Source: UBA2029 sp037447125 (lineage in GTDB: Bacteria > Chloroflexota > Anaerolineae > Aggregatilineales > Aggregatilineaceae). Taken from it: DNA of 23,293 bases. Below the pieces are notes generated by a model. The model saw only the letters and a list, made by a program, of their open reading frames with translations, ran no database searches and had not been told where the DNA came from. The position numbers and the translations under genes are program-made. Positions within the stretch are counted from its first letter, which is position 1; each line of letters begins with the position of its first letter. This document shows, in pieces, positions 1-7,269 of the stretch. The DNA is taken from contig JBBIHG010000060.1 in assembly GCA_037447125.1 (NCBI GenBank), positions 1 through 23,293 on the forward strand, given 5' to 3'.

Positions 1-45
1 CACTTCGTTGTAGCAGGGGATGATGACGGATAGCTTGACGCTCAC
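1..45 (-). CDS. Glycosyltransferase family 2, N-terminal fragment (cut by window edge)
   Basis: Only the first 15 codons lie in the window. Read on the minus strand from a GTG start at 45, they give MSVKLSVIIPCYNEV. The SVIIPCYNE string is the opening beta strand and nucleotide-sugar-binding turn of GT2-family (GT-A fold) glycosyltransferases, such as dolichyl-phosphate-mannose-synthase-like and polysaccharide-chain enzymes. An AGGAG ribosome binding site sits six bases before the GTG, and a promoter lies further upstream, which supports this start. The acceptor, sugar donor and any membrane domains cannot be seen. The gene diverges from the GNAT pair to its right and may belong to the same surface-glycan neighbourhood as the glycosyltransferases at 3.2-7.2 kb. 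Confidence 0.8.
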   Translation of the reverse strand, partial: MSVKLSVIIPCYNEV

Positions 46-86
46 GATGGTCTCCTCAGTGTGGCTCGCTCACCCTGCGCACCGCG

Positions 87-115
87 ATTATAGCTGGCGT
101 GGCAGCCTGAATCAA
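87..115 (-). promoter_or_regulatory. Sigma70-type promoter for the GT2 gene
   Basis: On the minus strand a TTGATT -35 box (115-110) is followed after 17 bases by a perfect TATAAT -10 box (92-87). Transcription would begin near 80, giving a leader of about 35 bases that carries the AGGAG site of the GTG-started GT2 gene. Inferred from sequence only. Confidence 0.6.
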
Positions 116-295
116 CCGTGTGTTGGCCAGGTGATTCCCTGGCAGATGGATGTCATGGCTCCAGACTTCGGAAGTCTCGCTGAGCAGTCGTCCCCACTTG
201 GCGTCAGCCGGGGGGCGGGGTAAGCTATGCGCGCGCGGCATCCTGGCAGCGTTCCCGATGCTAGCGCAGACTGCGCCGTTAGCGGAGACAGCCCA

Positions 296-850
296 ATGAC
301 CGATTTCCCTACTCTGACCATACGCGGCCTGCGCGCCGATGACTGGCTGCCGCTGCAGGCGATCTTTGCTGACGAGACTGTGCTGCGCGACACGCTCGAA
401 GTGCCCTATGCCGGCGAAGAGCCGTTCCGCGAGCGCCTAGCCAGCCCGCCGGCGGGCACGCACACGCTGATCGCCGAGCTGGTGCTGCCCAGCGGGCGCG
501 AACGGGTGGTCGGGCTGGCCTGGCTGCGTGTGATCGTCGCCCCCCGGCGGCGGCACACGGCCACACTGGAGATTGTCCTCCACGGTGATTATCGCACGGG
601 CGAGATCGAAGAGGCGATTCTGCGGGCCGCGCTCGACCTGGCCGACAACTGGCTGGCCCTGCGCCGCGTTGAGGTGCGGCTCTTCGCCACCGACGACGCT
701 CGCGCGGAAATGCTCGCTCGGCATGGCTTCGTCCGAGAGGCGGTGATGCGCCGCTACGCAGTCCGCGCTGGCGAGGTTGTAGACGGTTGGCTGTTGGCCC
801 GGCTGCGGCCCGCTCCTGAGCAGGGTTCGATGAGGGAGGGGGATGCATGA
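296..850 (+). CDS. GNAT-fold protein lacking the acetyl-CoA motif, paralogue of the next gene
   Basis: A 184-residue protein that aligns along its length with the GNAT acetyltransferase encoded next to it, for example DYRTGEIEEAIL against DYQHCGVGTALM. The start at 296 is preferred over a longer in-frame start at 227 because it follows a GGAG-like site and opens directly into the conserved fold. The Gln/Arg-x-x-Gly-x-Gly/Ala loop, which binds the pyrophosphate of acetyl-CoA in this superfamily, is degenerate here: the two glycines are replaced by Glu103 and Glu105. The Tyr found before Lys-Phe-Gly-Phe in the partner is Leu140 here. It may be catalytically inactive, a ligand sensor, or a partner subunit. 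It overlaps the next gene by four bases (ATGA), so the two are probably translationally coupled. GNAT fold is fairly sure; function is unknown. Confidence 0.75.
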   Translation: MTDFPTLTIRGLRADDWLPLQAIFADETVLRDTLEVPYAGEEPFRERLASPPAGTHTLIAELVLPSGRERVVGLAWLRVIVAPRRRHTATLEIVLHGDYRTGEIEEAILRAALDLADNWLALRRVEVRLFATDDARAEMLARHGFVREAVMRRYAVRAGEVVDGWLLARLRPAPEQGSMREGDA

Positions 851-1356
851 CGCGCAAGGTCACCCGAACTGATATTCTGGTGCGCGGCATCGAGGCTGAC
901 GACTGGGAGGACATTGCCGCCATCCGCGAGAGCGGGAACGTCGTCTTTCACACCCTCCAGCTTCCCTACGGCTCGCGCGACAAAATTCGCGACCGCCTGG
1001 AGAACCCCCCGGCGGACATGATGGGAGTGGTGGCGGTGGTCGGTGGGATCGTCGTCGGGCAGCTCGGACTGCACACGTTCAGCGGACGGCGGGCGCACGC
1101 CGCCGGGTTGGGCATGATGGTGCACGGCGACTACCAGCATTGCGGCGTGGGCACGGCGCTGATGGAGGCGGCGGTGGAACTCGCCGAGCGCTGGATGGGC
1201 ATCACCCGCCTGGAACTGGAAGTATACACTGACAATGCCGCCGGAATCGCGCTGTACAGGAAGTTCGGCTTTGAGGTCGAGGGCACGCTGCGCGAGTACG
1301 CCCTGCGCGACGGGCAGTATGCGGACGCCTATCTGCTGGCCCGCGTGCGCGAATGA
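847..1356 (+). CDS. GNAT family N-acetyltransferase, YhhY-like
   Basis: This 169-residue protein resembles E. coli YhhY as I remember it: both share a Thr-Leu-Gln-(Leu/Val)-Pro segment near residue 36, a Tyr-Gly-Phe/Phe-Gly-Phe-Glu-(Ile/Val)-Glu-Gly-Thr segment, and a Tyr-Ala-Leu-Arg-(Asn/Asp)-Gly...Asp-Ala-Tyr C-terminus. The acetyl-CoA loop is intact (Gln97-His-Cys-Gly100-Val-Gly102). Tyr137, just before the Lys-Phe-Gly-Phe motif, is in the usual place for the GNAT general acid. It should transfer acetyl from acetyl-CoA to an amine in the cytoplasm; YhhY itself acts on amino acids and amino-acyl compounds, but the substrate here cannot be read from sequence. The ATG overlaps the stop of the upstream motif-less paralogue, with a GGGAGGGG site inside that gene's 3' end. 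Confidence 0.85.
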   Translation: MTRKVTRTDILVRGIEADDWEDIAAIRESGNVVFHTLQLPYGSRDKIRDRLENPPADMMGVVAVVGGIVVGQLGLHTFSGRRAHAAGLGMMVHGDYQHCGVGTALMEAAVELAERWMGITRLELEVYTDNAAGIALYRKFGFEVEGTLREYALRDGQYADAYLLARVRE

Positions 1357-1387
1357 AACTCCTCCCGCGAAAGAGCAGGCGCGGCGC

Positions 1388-2128
1388 ATGAGCGCGCACC
1401 ACCCCTCCAGCCTGGCCGCAGCGCGCGGCGAGCCGAGTTACGTCTGGCGCGACGGCCAGGAGCGCCGCCTGCGCATGATCGGCCACTGGACGAGACTGCC
1501 CGGCGCGTGGGTGTTGGAGGCTGGCTGCGGCGTCGGCGCGTATAGCAGCCAGATTCGCCGCCGCTACTCGCTGTTCGTCGAAGCGTTCGACCTGGAGATC
1601 GAGCGCGTGCGCCAGGCGCGCGCCGACACGCCCCACGCGCTCGTCGCCGCCGCCGAGCACCTGCCATACCGTGCCAATCTGTTCGACATCATCCTCTCCA
1701 ACGAGGTGATCGAGCACGTGGCCGACGACCGCCGCGCTGTGGCCGAGATGGTCCGCGTGCTCAAGCCGGGCGGGCGGATCGTGCTCTTCTGCCCCAACCG
1801 CTGGTATCCGGTCGAGCAGCACGGGCACTTCTGGCGCGGCCAATACCACTTCGGCAACACGCCGCTGATCAACTACCTGCCCGATCGCTGGCGCAACTGG
1901 CTCGCTCCGCACGTGCGCACCTACACGGCGCGCAGCGTGCGCCGCCTGTTCGATGGGCTGCCGGTGCGCATTGTCCATCACGGGCGCATCTTCGGCGGCT
2001 ACGACAACATCATCTACCGCTACCCGCACCTGGGCCGCTGGCTGCGCGACACGCTGTACCTGCTGGAGCGGACTCCGCTGCGCGTGCTGGCGCTATCGCA
2101 CCTGCTGGTCATCGAGAAGACCGGGTGA
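1388..2128 (+). CDS. Class I SAM-dependent methyltransferase
   Basis: A 246-residue protein with the hallmarks of a Methyltransf_11/25-type Rossmann enzyme: motif I Val42-Leu-Glu-Ala-Gly-Cys-Gly-Val-Gly50, an acidic residue at the end of strand two (Asp68 in Phe-Asp-Leu-Glu), SNEVIEHV at the substrate side (about 104-111), and RVLKPGGRIVLF (about 123-134). A C-terminal section of about 100 residues, rich in Arg, Trp and Tyr, may bind the acceptor. The start at 1388 lies 31 bases after the GNAT stop and has only a weak ribosome binding site, so it is probably cotranscribed with the two GNAT genes. The acceptor is unknown; similar proteins methylate sugars, lipids or quinone precursors. Family is clear, role is not. 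Confidence 0.85.
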   Translation: MSAHHPSSLAAARGEPSYVWRDGQERRLRMIGHWTRLPGAWVLEAGCGVGAYSSQIRRRYSLFVEAFDLEIERVRQARADTPHALVAAAEHLPYRANLFDIILSNEVIEHVADDRRAVAEMVRVLKPGGRIVLFCPNRWYPVEQHGHFWRGQYHFGNTPLINYLPDRWRNWLAPHVRTYTARSVRRLFDGLPVRIVHHGRIFGGYDNIIYRYPHLGRWLRDTLYLLERTPLRVLALSHLLVIEKTG

Positions 2129-2131
2129 GGG

Positions 2132-2173
2132 GGATTCCGGATTGCGGATTGCGAATTTCGAAATTCGGATTGA
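2132..2173. repeat. Heptanucleotide tandem repeat array (6 units) with embedded palindrome
   Basis: Six 7-bp units stand head to tail directly after the methyltransferase stop: GGATTCC, GGATTGC, GGATTGC, GAATTTC, GAAATTC, GGATTGA. The fourth and fifth units form part of a perfect 16-bp palindrome at 2152-2167. The array is AT-rich against its surroundings and lies between a plus-strand gene end and a minus-strand gene end. It resembles the short tandemly repeated heptamers known from cyanobacteria and other bacteria. There is no T-run to suggest an intrinsic terminator. Confidence 0.75.
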
Positions 2174-2213
2174 AAGGCTTTACTTACGCGCGGCGCAAGG
2201 GCGGATGGGCATT

Positions 2214-3140
2214 TCACCCGATCGGATCGGTGGACTTCACCAGGCGCAGCCCTCGCGCGGCATAGTCCGCCAGGGTGGACTCGGCCAGCGCGTCGAAGTC
2301 AATCTCCGGGTGGGCGACTGAGGACATGCAGTCGGTCAGCACGCGCCACTTAGCGATCTCGTCCGGGCGATCCTGGTAGGCGCGCGTGACCGAGGCCAGC
2401 GTCTCCAGCACGCAGTGACTCTTGGCCTGCCCCGCCACGTAGACCAGATCGTAGCTAGCCAGCGTCGCCAGGAAGGCCGTGTTCAGCCCGCCCTCCGGGT
2501 GATCCGGCACCTTGACCTCCGGCTCCAGCAGCGAGTAATGCTCCGTCTTGGGCAGCGACCCTTTGGGCACGAAGCGGGGCTGCGCCCTGCGCGCGGCGCT
2601 GTGGTAGGCGATGGCCTCGTACAGCGCCGGGGTGATGGCGTGGCCGGGCGTGCCAATCAGCGTGTGGTAGGGCCAGATCATGAGCAGCTTCTTGGCGCTG
2701 ACCTCCAGCGCCCGCACGTACTCGCGCGACCATTCCGGCTCGTAGATGGGCTGCCAGCGCCCGGCCTCCACGTCGGCGGCGCTGATGGTGGTGAATGGCG
2801 ACGGATGCTGCCCCGAAGGGTCGCGCCACCACGTGGCGAAGAAGATCTGCGTGGGCAGGTGGCTATCCAGCGACGCGCTGATCGTCGTGATCTCAGCCGC
2901 GTGGCGGTAAATCCAGGCGACCGTGCGCCGCGTGTCGTCAACGGCGCCGGGCACGCTCAGCGCGCCGTCGGGGTGGATGAAATCCACTTGCGGGTCTACC
3001 AGCAGCAGGATCACGCGGCGGGTGTCGCCTGCGGCGGGCGGCAGCCCGGCGGCCAACCCAGCGGCGATGGCGGCGGGAGTATCTGGCGGGGCCAGCGTTC
3101 CGACCTTGGCGGGGTTGTAGAAAGAGGGATGGGTGTTCAT
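2214..3140 (-). CDS. Isochorismatase/nicotinamidase-like cysteine hydrolase
   Basis: A 308-residue cysteine hydrolase with the complete catalytic set expected of nicotinamidase (PncA)-type enzymes: Asp49 in Leu-Val-Asp-Pro-Gln-Val-Asp-Phe, Lys193 in Phe-Val-Pro-Lys-Gly-Ser, and Cys243 in Ser-His-Cys-Val. Asp92-Ser-His94 and His159 (in Trp-Pro-Tyr-His) match the metal ligands of nicotinamidases. Hydrolysis of nicotinamide to nicotinate in NAD recycling is the obvious guess, but family members also cleave other amides. The protein is longer than the usual 180-220 residues, with an extra N-terminal segment of about 40 residues and about 65 residues between the metal Asp/His pair and the Trp-Pro-Tyr-His motif. 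The start at 3140 has a GGAG site six bases upstream and is preferred over a start at 3152. The gene follows the GT4 gene in the opposite sense only in location, since both run leftward. Confidence 0.8.
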   Translation of the reverse strand: MNTHPSFYNPAKVGTLAPPDTPAAIAAGLAAGLPPAAGDTRRVILLLVDPQVDFIHPDGALSVPGAVDDTRRTVAWIYRHAAEITTISASLDSHLPTQIFFATWWRDPSGQHPSPFTTISAADVEAGRWQPIYEPEWSREYVRALEVSAKKLLMIWPYHTLIGTPGHAITPALYEAIAYHSAARRAQPRFVPKGSLPKTEHYSLLEPEVKVPDHPEGGLNTAFLATLASYDLVYVAGQAKSHCVLETLASVTRAYQDRPDEIAKWRVLTDCMSSVAHPEIDFDALAESTLADYAARGLRLVKSTDPIG

Positions 3141-3179
3141 GGGGTGCTCCAATCTGAGATTCCGTGCGGGGCAGTGCGC

Positions 3180-4301
3180 TCAGTGCATCACGTGCCGGTA
3201 GACGGCCAGCGTCTCGCGGGCAGCGCGCTGCCACGAGAAGCGGGCGGCGCGCTCCGGGCCGGCGGCGGCCATCTGCGCGCGCAGCGCGTCATTGCCCAGC
3301 ACCAGGCCGATGGCATCGGTCATCTGCTGGACGTCGTATGGGTTGAAGTAATGGGCCACGTCTGCGCCCAGCTCCGGCATACTCGATTCGCGGCTGCTGA
3401 CGACCGGCGCGCCGCAGGCCATCGCTTCCAGCACTGGTAGCCCGGCCCCTTCGTACAGCGAGGCCATCACGTAGACAGTCGCCGCGCGGAAGACGGCAGG
3501 CAGGTCTTCGTCGGGCACATAGCCGGGCAGCAGCACAGCGTCTTGCAGCCCCAGCTCTTGCACGCGGGCGAAGAACTGCCCGGTCATCCAGCCTTTCGCC
3601 CCGACGACGACCAGCCCCAGGCGCGGATCATCGCGGCGCAGGCGGCTCAGTGCTTCAACCAGGCGGGTCAGGTTCTTGCGCGGCTCGATGGTGCCCACTG
3701 CCAGCAGGAACCGCTGCGGCAGCCCGTACTTGGCCCGCACGCGGGCGACTTCGCTCTGCGACACCACGCGAAAATGGGGGGCGGCGGCCTCGTGGACGAC
3801 GGTGATCTTGCGGTCGGGCGTGTGGTAGTGGCGGATCAGGTCGTTCTTGGTCGCCTGTGAGACCACGATGATCGCGTCCGCCCGGCGCACGAAGAGCGGC
3901 ATAGCGGCGTTGAGGTACCAGTAGTTCAGCCGCCTGTGGTGTTGCGGGAACAGTTTGTAGATCAGGTCGTGGACGGTCAGCACCGTGGGCACGCCGCGCA
4001 GCGGCAGTAGTAGATGCTCGGTGGCGTGGAACAGAGTCGCGTCGGGCACCATGCGCCGGAACGACAGACGCCCCAACTGGCCCAGCCAGACCAGCATCCG
4101 CCAGGGCTTGTAGCCCAATCCGATTGAGCGCTGGGGGACGTGCTCCCATTCGGGGAAGGCCCGCGCCTGGGCGGTGCGATTGAAGAACAGGGTGGGGGGC
4201 GCGTCCATCTCGGCGATGAGCGCGTTGGCCAGCGAGTGGGCGTAACGCCCCAGCCCGGCGCGGCTGTTGACTGCCGCCGAAACGTCCAGGGTGATGGTCA
4301 C
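3180..4301 (-). CDS. Glycosyltransferase family 4 (GT-B)
   Basis: A 373-residue retaining glycosyltransferase. The N-terminal half has the acceptor-side opening (VSAAVNSRAGLGRYAHSL) and the Val-His-Asp-Leu turn (residues 110-113). The C-terminal half has GTIEPRKNL (203-211), a nucleotide-sugar-binding section, and the GT4 Glu-x7-Glu motif, Glu284-Gly-Ala-Gly-Leu-Pro-Val-Leu-Glu292. It would transfer a sugar from an NDP-sugar to a lipid-linked or oligosaccharide acceptor at the cytoplasmic face. The GTG start at 4301 overlaps the stop of the upstream GT26-type gene by four bases (GTGA), so the two are very probably cotranslated and act in one glycan pathway. No membrane helix is evident. Sugar specificity cannot be told. 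It is a distant relative of the GT4 protein at 6134-7249. Confidence 0.9.
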   Translation of the reverse strand: MTITLDVSAAVNSRAGLGRYAHSLANALIAEMDAPPTLFFNRTAQARAFPEWEHVPQRSIGLGYKPWRMLVWLGQLGRLSFRRMVPDATLFHATEHLLLPLRGVPTVLTVHDLIYKLFPQHHRRLNYWYLNAAMPLFVRRADAIIVVSQATKNDLIRHYHTPDRKITVVHEAAAPHFRVVSQSEVARVRAKYGLPQRFLLAVGTIEPRKNLTRLVEALSRLRRDDPRLGLVVVGAKGWMTGQFFARVQELGLQDAVLLPGYVPDEDLPAVFRAATVYVMASLYEGAGLPVLEAMACGAPVVSSRESSMPELGADVAHYFNPYDVQQMTDAIGLVLGNDALRAQMAAAGPERAARFSWQRAARETLAVYRHVMH

Positions 4302-5080
4302 CGGTCAGCGTCTCCTTGGGCGCGGCGCAGCGGGCGCTCGCGGTGAGTGAGCACAGCCCAGACGAAACGGGGGAGCCGCAGCATCCGTCGCCAGCGCCAG
4401 GGCTGGCGCACCAGCCGGTACAGCCATTCGAGGGCCAGACGGCGCATCCAGCGCGGGGCGCGCGGCACCACCCCGGCGATGAAGTCGAACGTGCCGCCGA
4501 CGCCCATCGCCACTGCAACTGACAGCCGGTCGCGGTTGCGGGCGATCCACACGTCCTGGCGCGGCGCGCCATAGGCAACGAGCAGGATGTGCGCGCCGCT
4601 GGCATTGACGCGGGCGACGATGTCCTCTTGCTCTTGGGGGGCAGGGCTGCCCGCGTAAGTTCCGGCGATGAGCAGGCCAGGGTTTTCGGCGACCAGTCGG
4701 GCGGCGACTCGCTCGGCCACGCCAGGGGTCGCCCCCAGCAAGAACAGCTTCCAGCCGCGCGCGGCGGCCCTCCGGGCGATCAGTGGCACGCCGTCCGAGC
4801 CAGTGACGCGCTCCGGCAGGCGATGGCCCAGGAAGCGCGCGGCCAGCAGCAGCCCTACACCATCGGCCACGCACAGGTCGGCCTTGTGCAGAACGCGCAT
4901 AAAGGCGGGATCGTCCTGGGCGATCATGACGAATTCGGGGCTGACCGTGCAGATCTGGTGGGCGCGGTCGCCCCGCGCGATCCACTCTTCTATCTGTGCC
5001 AGCAGGCTGTCAAACGTGGCCACATCTACGGGCACGCCGACGATGAACAGCCGCTGCGCGCGCGGACTTTCGGTGGTCAA
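4298..5080 (-). CDS. WecG/TagA/CpsF family glycosyltransferase (GT26)
   Basis: A 260-residue protein with the family signatures in order: Thr45-Val-Ser-Pro-Glu (usually Thr-x-Asn-Pro-Glu), ADLCVADGVGLL with the catalytic-position Asp73, PERVTGSDG (about 93-101), and YGAPRQDVWI (about 170-179). Characterised members transfer ManNAc or ManNAcA to undecaprenyl-pyrophosphate-linked GlcNAc in wall teichoic acid or enterobacterial common antigen synthesis. A similar early step in a surface polymer is likely here, but sugar identity is inference. The basic C-terminal tail, rich in Arg and Trp (about 208-260), matches the membrane-targeting appendage described for TagA. The start is a TTG at 5080 preceded by a run of six G; no better in-frame start is near. 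Coupled to the downstream GT4 gene. Confidence 0.9.
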   Translation of the reverse strand: MTTESPRAQRLFIVGVPVDVATFDSLLAQIEEWIARGDRAHQICTVSPEFVMIAQDDPAFMRVLHKADLCVADGVGLLLAARFLGHRLPERVTGSDGVPLIARRAAARGWKLFLLGATPGVAERVAARLVAENPGLLIAGTYAGSPAPQEQEDIVARVNASGAHILLVAYGAPRQDVWIARNRDRLSVAVAMGVGGTFDFIAGVVPRAPRWMRRLALEWLYRLVRQPWRWRRMLRLPRFVWAVLTHRERPLRRAQGDADR

Positions 5081-5122
5081 TGGCCCCCCAAGTTGATACT
5101 CATCCGGCCCGCTGCTGAGCGA

Positions 5123-5128
5123 ATTCTA
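5123..5128 (-). promoter_or_regulatory. Possible -10 box for the GT26-GT4 operon
   Basis: TAGAAT on the minus strand, about 43 bases before the TTG start, in a short divergent gap. No good -35 hexamer is found at 16-18 bases, so this is tentative. Confidence 0.35.
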
Positions 5129-5176
5129 CCCCGCCGGGCGGTTTTTCGGTAGCGTGCGCGCGGAACTGCTTTCGGC

Positions 5177-5182
5177 TACAAT
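5177..5182 (+). promoter_or_regulatory. Possible -10 box for the membrane protein-GT4 operon
   Basis: TACAAT on the plus strand, 21 bases before the ATG at 5204. The -35 region is GC-rich and has no recognisable hexamer, so the call rests on the -10 box and on the divergent gap. Confidence 0.4.
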
Positions 5183-5203
5183 AGCAGCAGGAGGAGGAGC
5201 AGC

Positions 5204-6130
5204 ATGGCCGACGAGCGCGAATTCCATGACGGCTACGATGGGGTGGACGGTGCAGCGCCAGACTTCCCTCACGATGAGACGCTGGCCCCTGGGGAGGTCC
5301 CGCTTCGCCCGGCTGCGGATTTCGACCAGGCGCTTGAGGCGCTGGAAGCGTACGCGGGCGAGGACGATGCCTACTGGTTGGATCGGGGCGGGGGCGCGCT
5401 CGATGATGTCCTGGCCGCCCTGCCAGATGAGCCAGTCCTGCCCGACGAACCGCTCCTGGCGGAGGAGGTGCTGGTGGCCCCCCCTCCTGTTGAGGCTCAG
5501 GCTGAACGTGCGGAGCCGGGGCGCAGCGAAGCTGCTCCTGATGCTCTCGATCTGGCCGAGCGGCTGCGTCCGCCGCGCGCCCAGGGGTTCCGCCGCCGCC
5601 TGCGCAACCAGGTAGGCATGTTGCCGTTGGCCCTGCTGCTGATCGCGCTCGGCGCGTACCCGCTGATTCGCGAACACAAGCTGGCCGAGGTGCCCGACCT
5701 GTCAGCGCCCGCCCTGGCCGCGATTGCCGTGCTCGGCGTGGGCTTCACTTTCATCTTCCACGCGCTGATGTTCGGGCGGCGCGAGCGCGGCCTGCTGTTC
5801 CTGGGTCTGTACGTTTGGGTCACCGCTGGCGTCATCGCCGCGATCGTCTACGGCATTGACTCCCAGCCTGACGCGCGCGAATGGTGGCCCGCGCTGCTGG
5901 GGTCGCTCGGCCTCACGCTGCTGCTCACTTTCCTGCTAGAGCGTGGCCACGATGCCCGGCTGGTGTTGCTGGCGGTGCTGATGACGGTCGCTGGTGTCGT
6001 GGCCTATTGGGTGACGAGTGGCGAAGCTGACCAGCAGCTTGTGGATGACGCAGCCGACTACTGGCCGCTGCTGCTGGCTGTGTTGGGGGTAGGGCTGCTG
6101 CCGGCGGCCTTCCGGCGCCGCGCGAGGTGA
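5204..6130 (+). CDS. Membrane protein with acidic N-terminal cytoplasmic region, unknown function
   Basis: A 308-residue protein that I do not recognise. Residues 1-120 are strongly acidic and rich in Asp, Glu, Ala and Pro, probably disordered, with Asp-Glu-Pro-rich stretches near 74-98. A basic linker follows (Arg-rich, 121-135), then about six hydrophobic segments near 138-155, 168-190, 196-217, 228-246, 251-271 and 286-304. The basic tail (RRRAR) fits an inside C-terminus. There is no signal peptide and no catalytic motif. The start is well supported by a GGAGGAGGAG site. The stop is three bases before the GT4 start, so the two genes are very likely one operon; a scaffold or transport role in the same glycan pathway is only a guess from context. 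Confidence 0.7.
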   Translation: MADEREFHDGYDGVDGAAPDFPHDETLAPGEVPLRPAADFDQALEALEAYAGEDDAYWLDRGGGALDDVLAALPDEPVLPDEPLLAEEVLVAPPPVEAQAERAEPGRSEAAPDALDLAERLRPPRAQGFRRRLRNQVGMLPLALLLIALGAYPLIREHKLAEVPDLSAPALAAIAVLGVGFTFIFHALMFGRRERGLLFLGLYVWVTAGVIAAIVYGIDSQPDAREWWPALLGSLGLTLLLTFLLERGHDARLVLLAVLMTVAGVVAYWVTSGEADQQLVDDAADYWPLLLAVLGVGLLPAAFRRRAR

Positions 6131-6133
6131 GCG

Positions 6134-7249
6134 ATGCGGCCGCTGACCATCGCCGTTGACGCCAGCCAGACTACGCGCGCCCGGCGCACCGGCACCGAGA
6201 ACTACGCCCTGCAGCTTATCCGCGCCTTGATTGCGCTGGAGTCGCCGCACCGCTTTGTGCTGTACTTCCGCGACGCGCCCCCGCCTGATCTGTTCCCGGC
6301 GGGGCCGCGCGTCGGGCAGTGTGTGTCGCCCTGGCCGCGCGCCTGGACGCACACCCGCCTGGCACTGGGCCTGGCGCGCACCCGCCCGGACGTGACTTTC
6401 GTCCCGGCTCACACGCTGCCGCTGTGGTTCCCCGGCCCGGCGGTCGTCACTGTCCACGACCTGGGCTATGTCTACTTCCCCGAAGCGCACAGCGCCCTGG
6501 CCCGGCGCTACCTGGCCTGGTCCACACAGCACAGCGTCCGCCGGGCGGCGCGCATCATCGCCGACTCGCTGGCGACGGCTCGCGATATCGCCGCCCACTA
6601 CCGCGTGCCTGAGGATCGCCTCGCCCTTGTCTATCCGGGTGTGGACGCGGCGCTCATGCCCGTCAGCGATCCGGGGCGGTTGACGGCGGTGCGCGCGCGC
6701 TACAGGCTCCCGGCGCGCTACCTGCTGTTCGTCGGCACGCTTCAGCCGCGCAAGAACATCGCGCGCATCGTGCAGGCCTATGCGCGCTGGCGCGAGGCGA
6801 GCGGGCAGGGCGACGTGGCGCTCGTGCTGGCCGGGCAGCAGGGCTGGCTCTACGACCCGTCCTGGACGGCGGGCGTGGCAGGCGTGATCCTGCCCGGCTA
6901 TGTCGAGGACGCTGATGTGGCAGCCCTCTACAGCGGAGCGCTGGCGCTGGTCTTCCCCACGCTGCACGAAGGGTTTGGGTTCCCTGTGTTGGAAGCGATG
7001 CGCTGCGGCACGCCGGTCATCACCAGCAACACGTCGTCCTTGCCAGAAGTGGCCGGCGACGCGGCGCTGCTGGTAGACCCGCGCGACGTGGCGGCGATTG
7101 CAGCGGCGATTGGCCGCGTGGTGGATGATGAGCGCCTGCGCGCCGACCTGCTGCGGCGTGGCTTCCGGCAGGCGGAGGCGTTCACCTGGGAGCGCGCCGC
7201 CGAGCAGACTCTGCATATCTTGGAGCGCGCTGCTGCCAGCGCGTCATGA
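6134..7249 (+). CDS. Glycosyltransferase family 4 (GT-B)
   Basis: A 371-residue GT-B enzyme of the mannosyltransferase-like GT4 group. Visible are the N-terminal VDASQTTRARRTGTENYAL segment (8-26) holding the Gly-rich acceptor-site turn, Val-Thr-Val-His-Asp-Leu (105-110), GTLQPRKN (201-208), the LPGYV strand, and the Glu-x7-Glu motif Glu279-Gly-Phe-Gly-Phe-Pro-Val-Leu-Glu287 followed by MRCGTPVITS. Length and layout match the family. It starts three bases after the upstream membrane-protein gene with a GAGGTGA ribosome binding site, so cotranscription is very likely. It presumably adds a sugar to a lipid-linked glycan in the cytoplasm; donor and acceptor are unknown. A separate promoter follows for the next gene. 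Confidence 0.9.
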   Translation: MRPLTIAVDASQTTRARRTGTENYALQLIRALIALESPHRFVLYFRDAPPPDLFPAGPRVGQCVSPWPRAWTHTRLALGLARTRPDVTFVPAHTLPLWFPGPAVVTVHDLGYVYFPEAHSALARRYLAWSTQHSVRRAARIIADSLATARDIAAHYRVPEDRLALVYPGVDAALMPVSDPGRLTAVRARYRLPARYLLFVGTLQPRKNIARIVQAYARWREASGQGDVALVLAGQQGWLYDPSWTAGVAGVILPGYVEDADVAALYSGALALVFPTLHEGFGFPVLEAMRCGTPVITSNTSSLPEVAGDAALLVDPRDVAAIAAAIGRVVDDERLRADLLRRGFRQAEAFTWERAAEQTLHILERAAASAS

Positions 7250-7269
7250 TTCCGTCAGGCGAACAGAGT

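Noticed and set aside
126..143. 6-bp inverted repeat GCCAGG/CCTGGC upstream of the GT2 promoter
   Set aside because: A stem of this size is common by chance in GC-rich DNA and has no other support as an operator.
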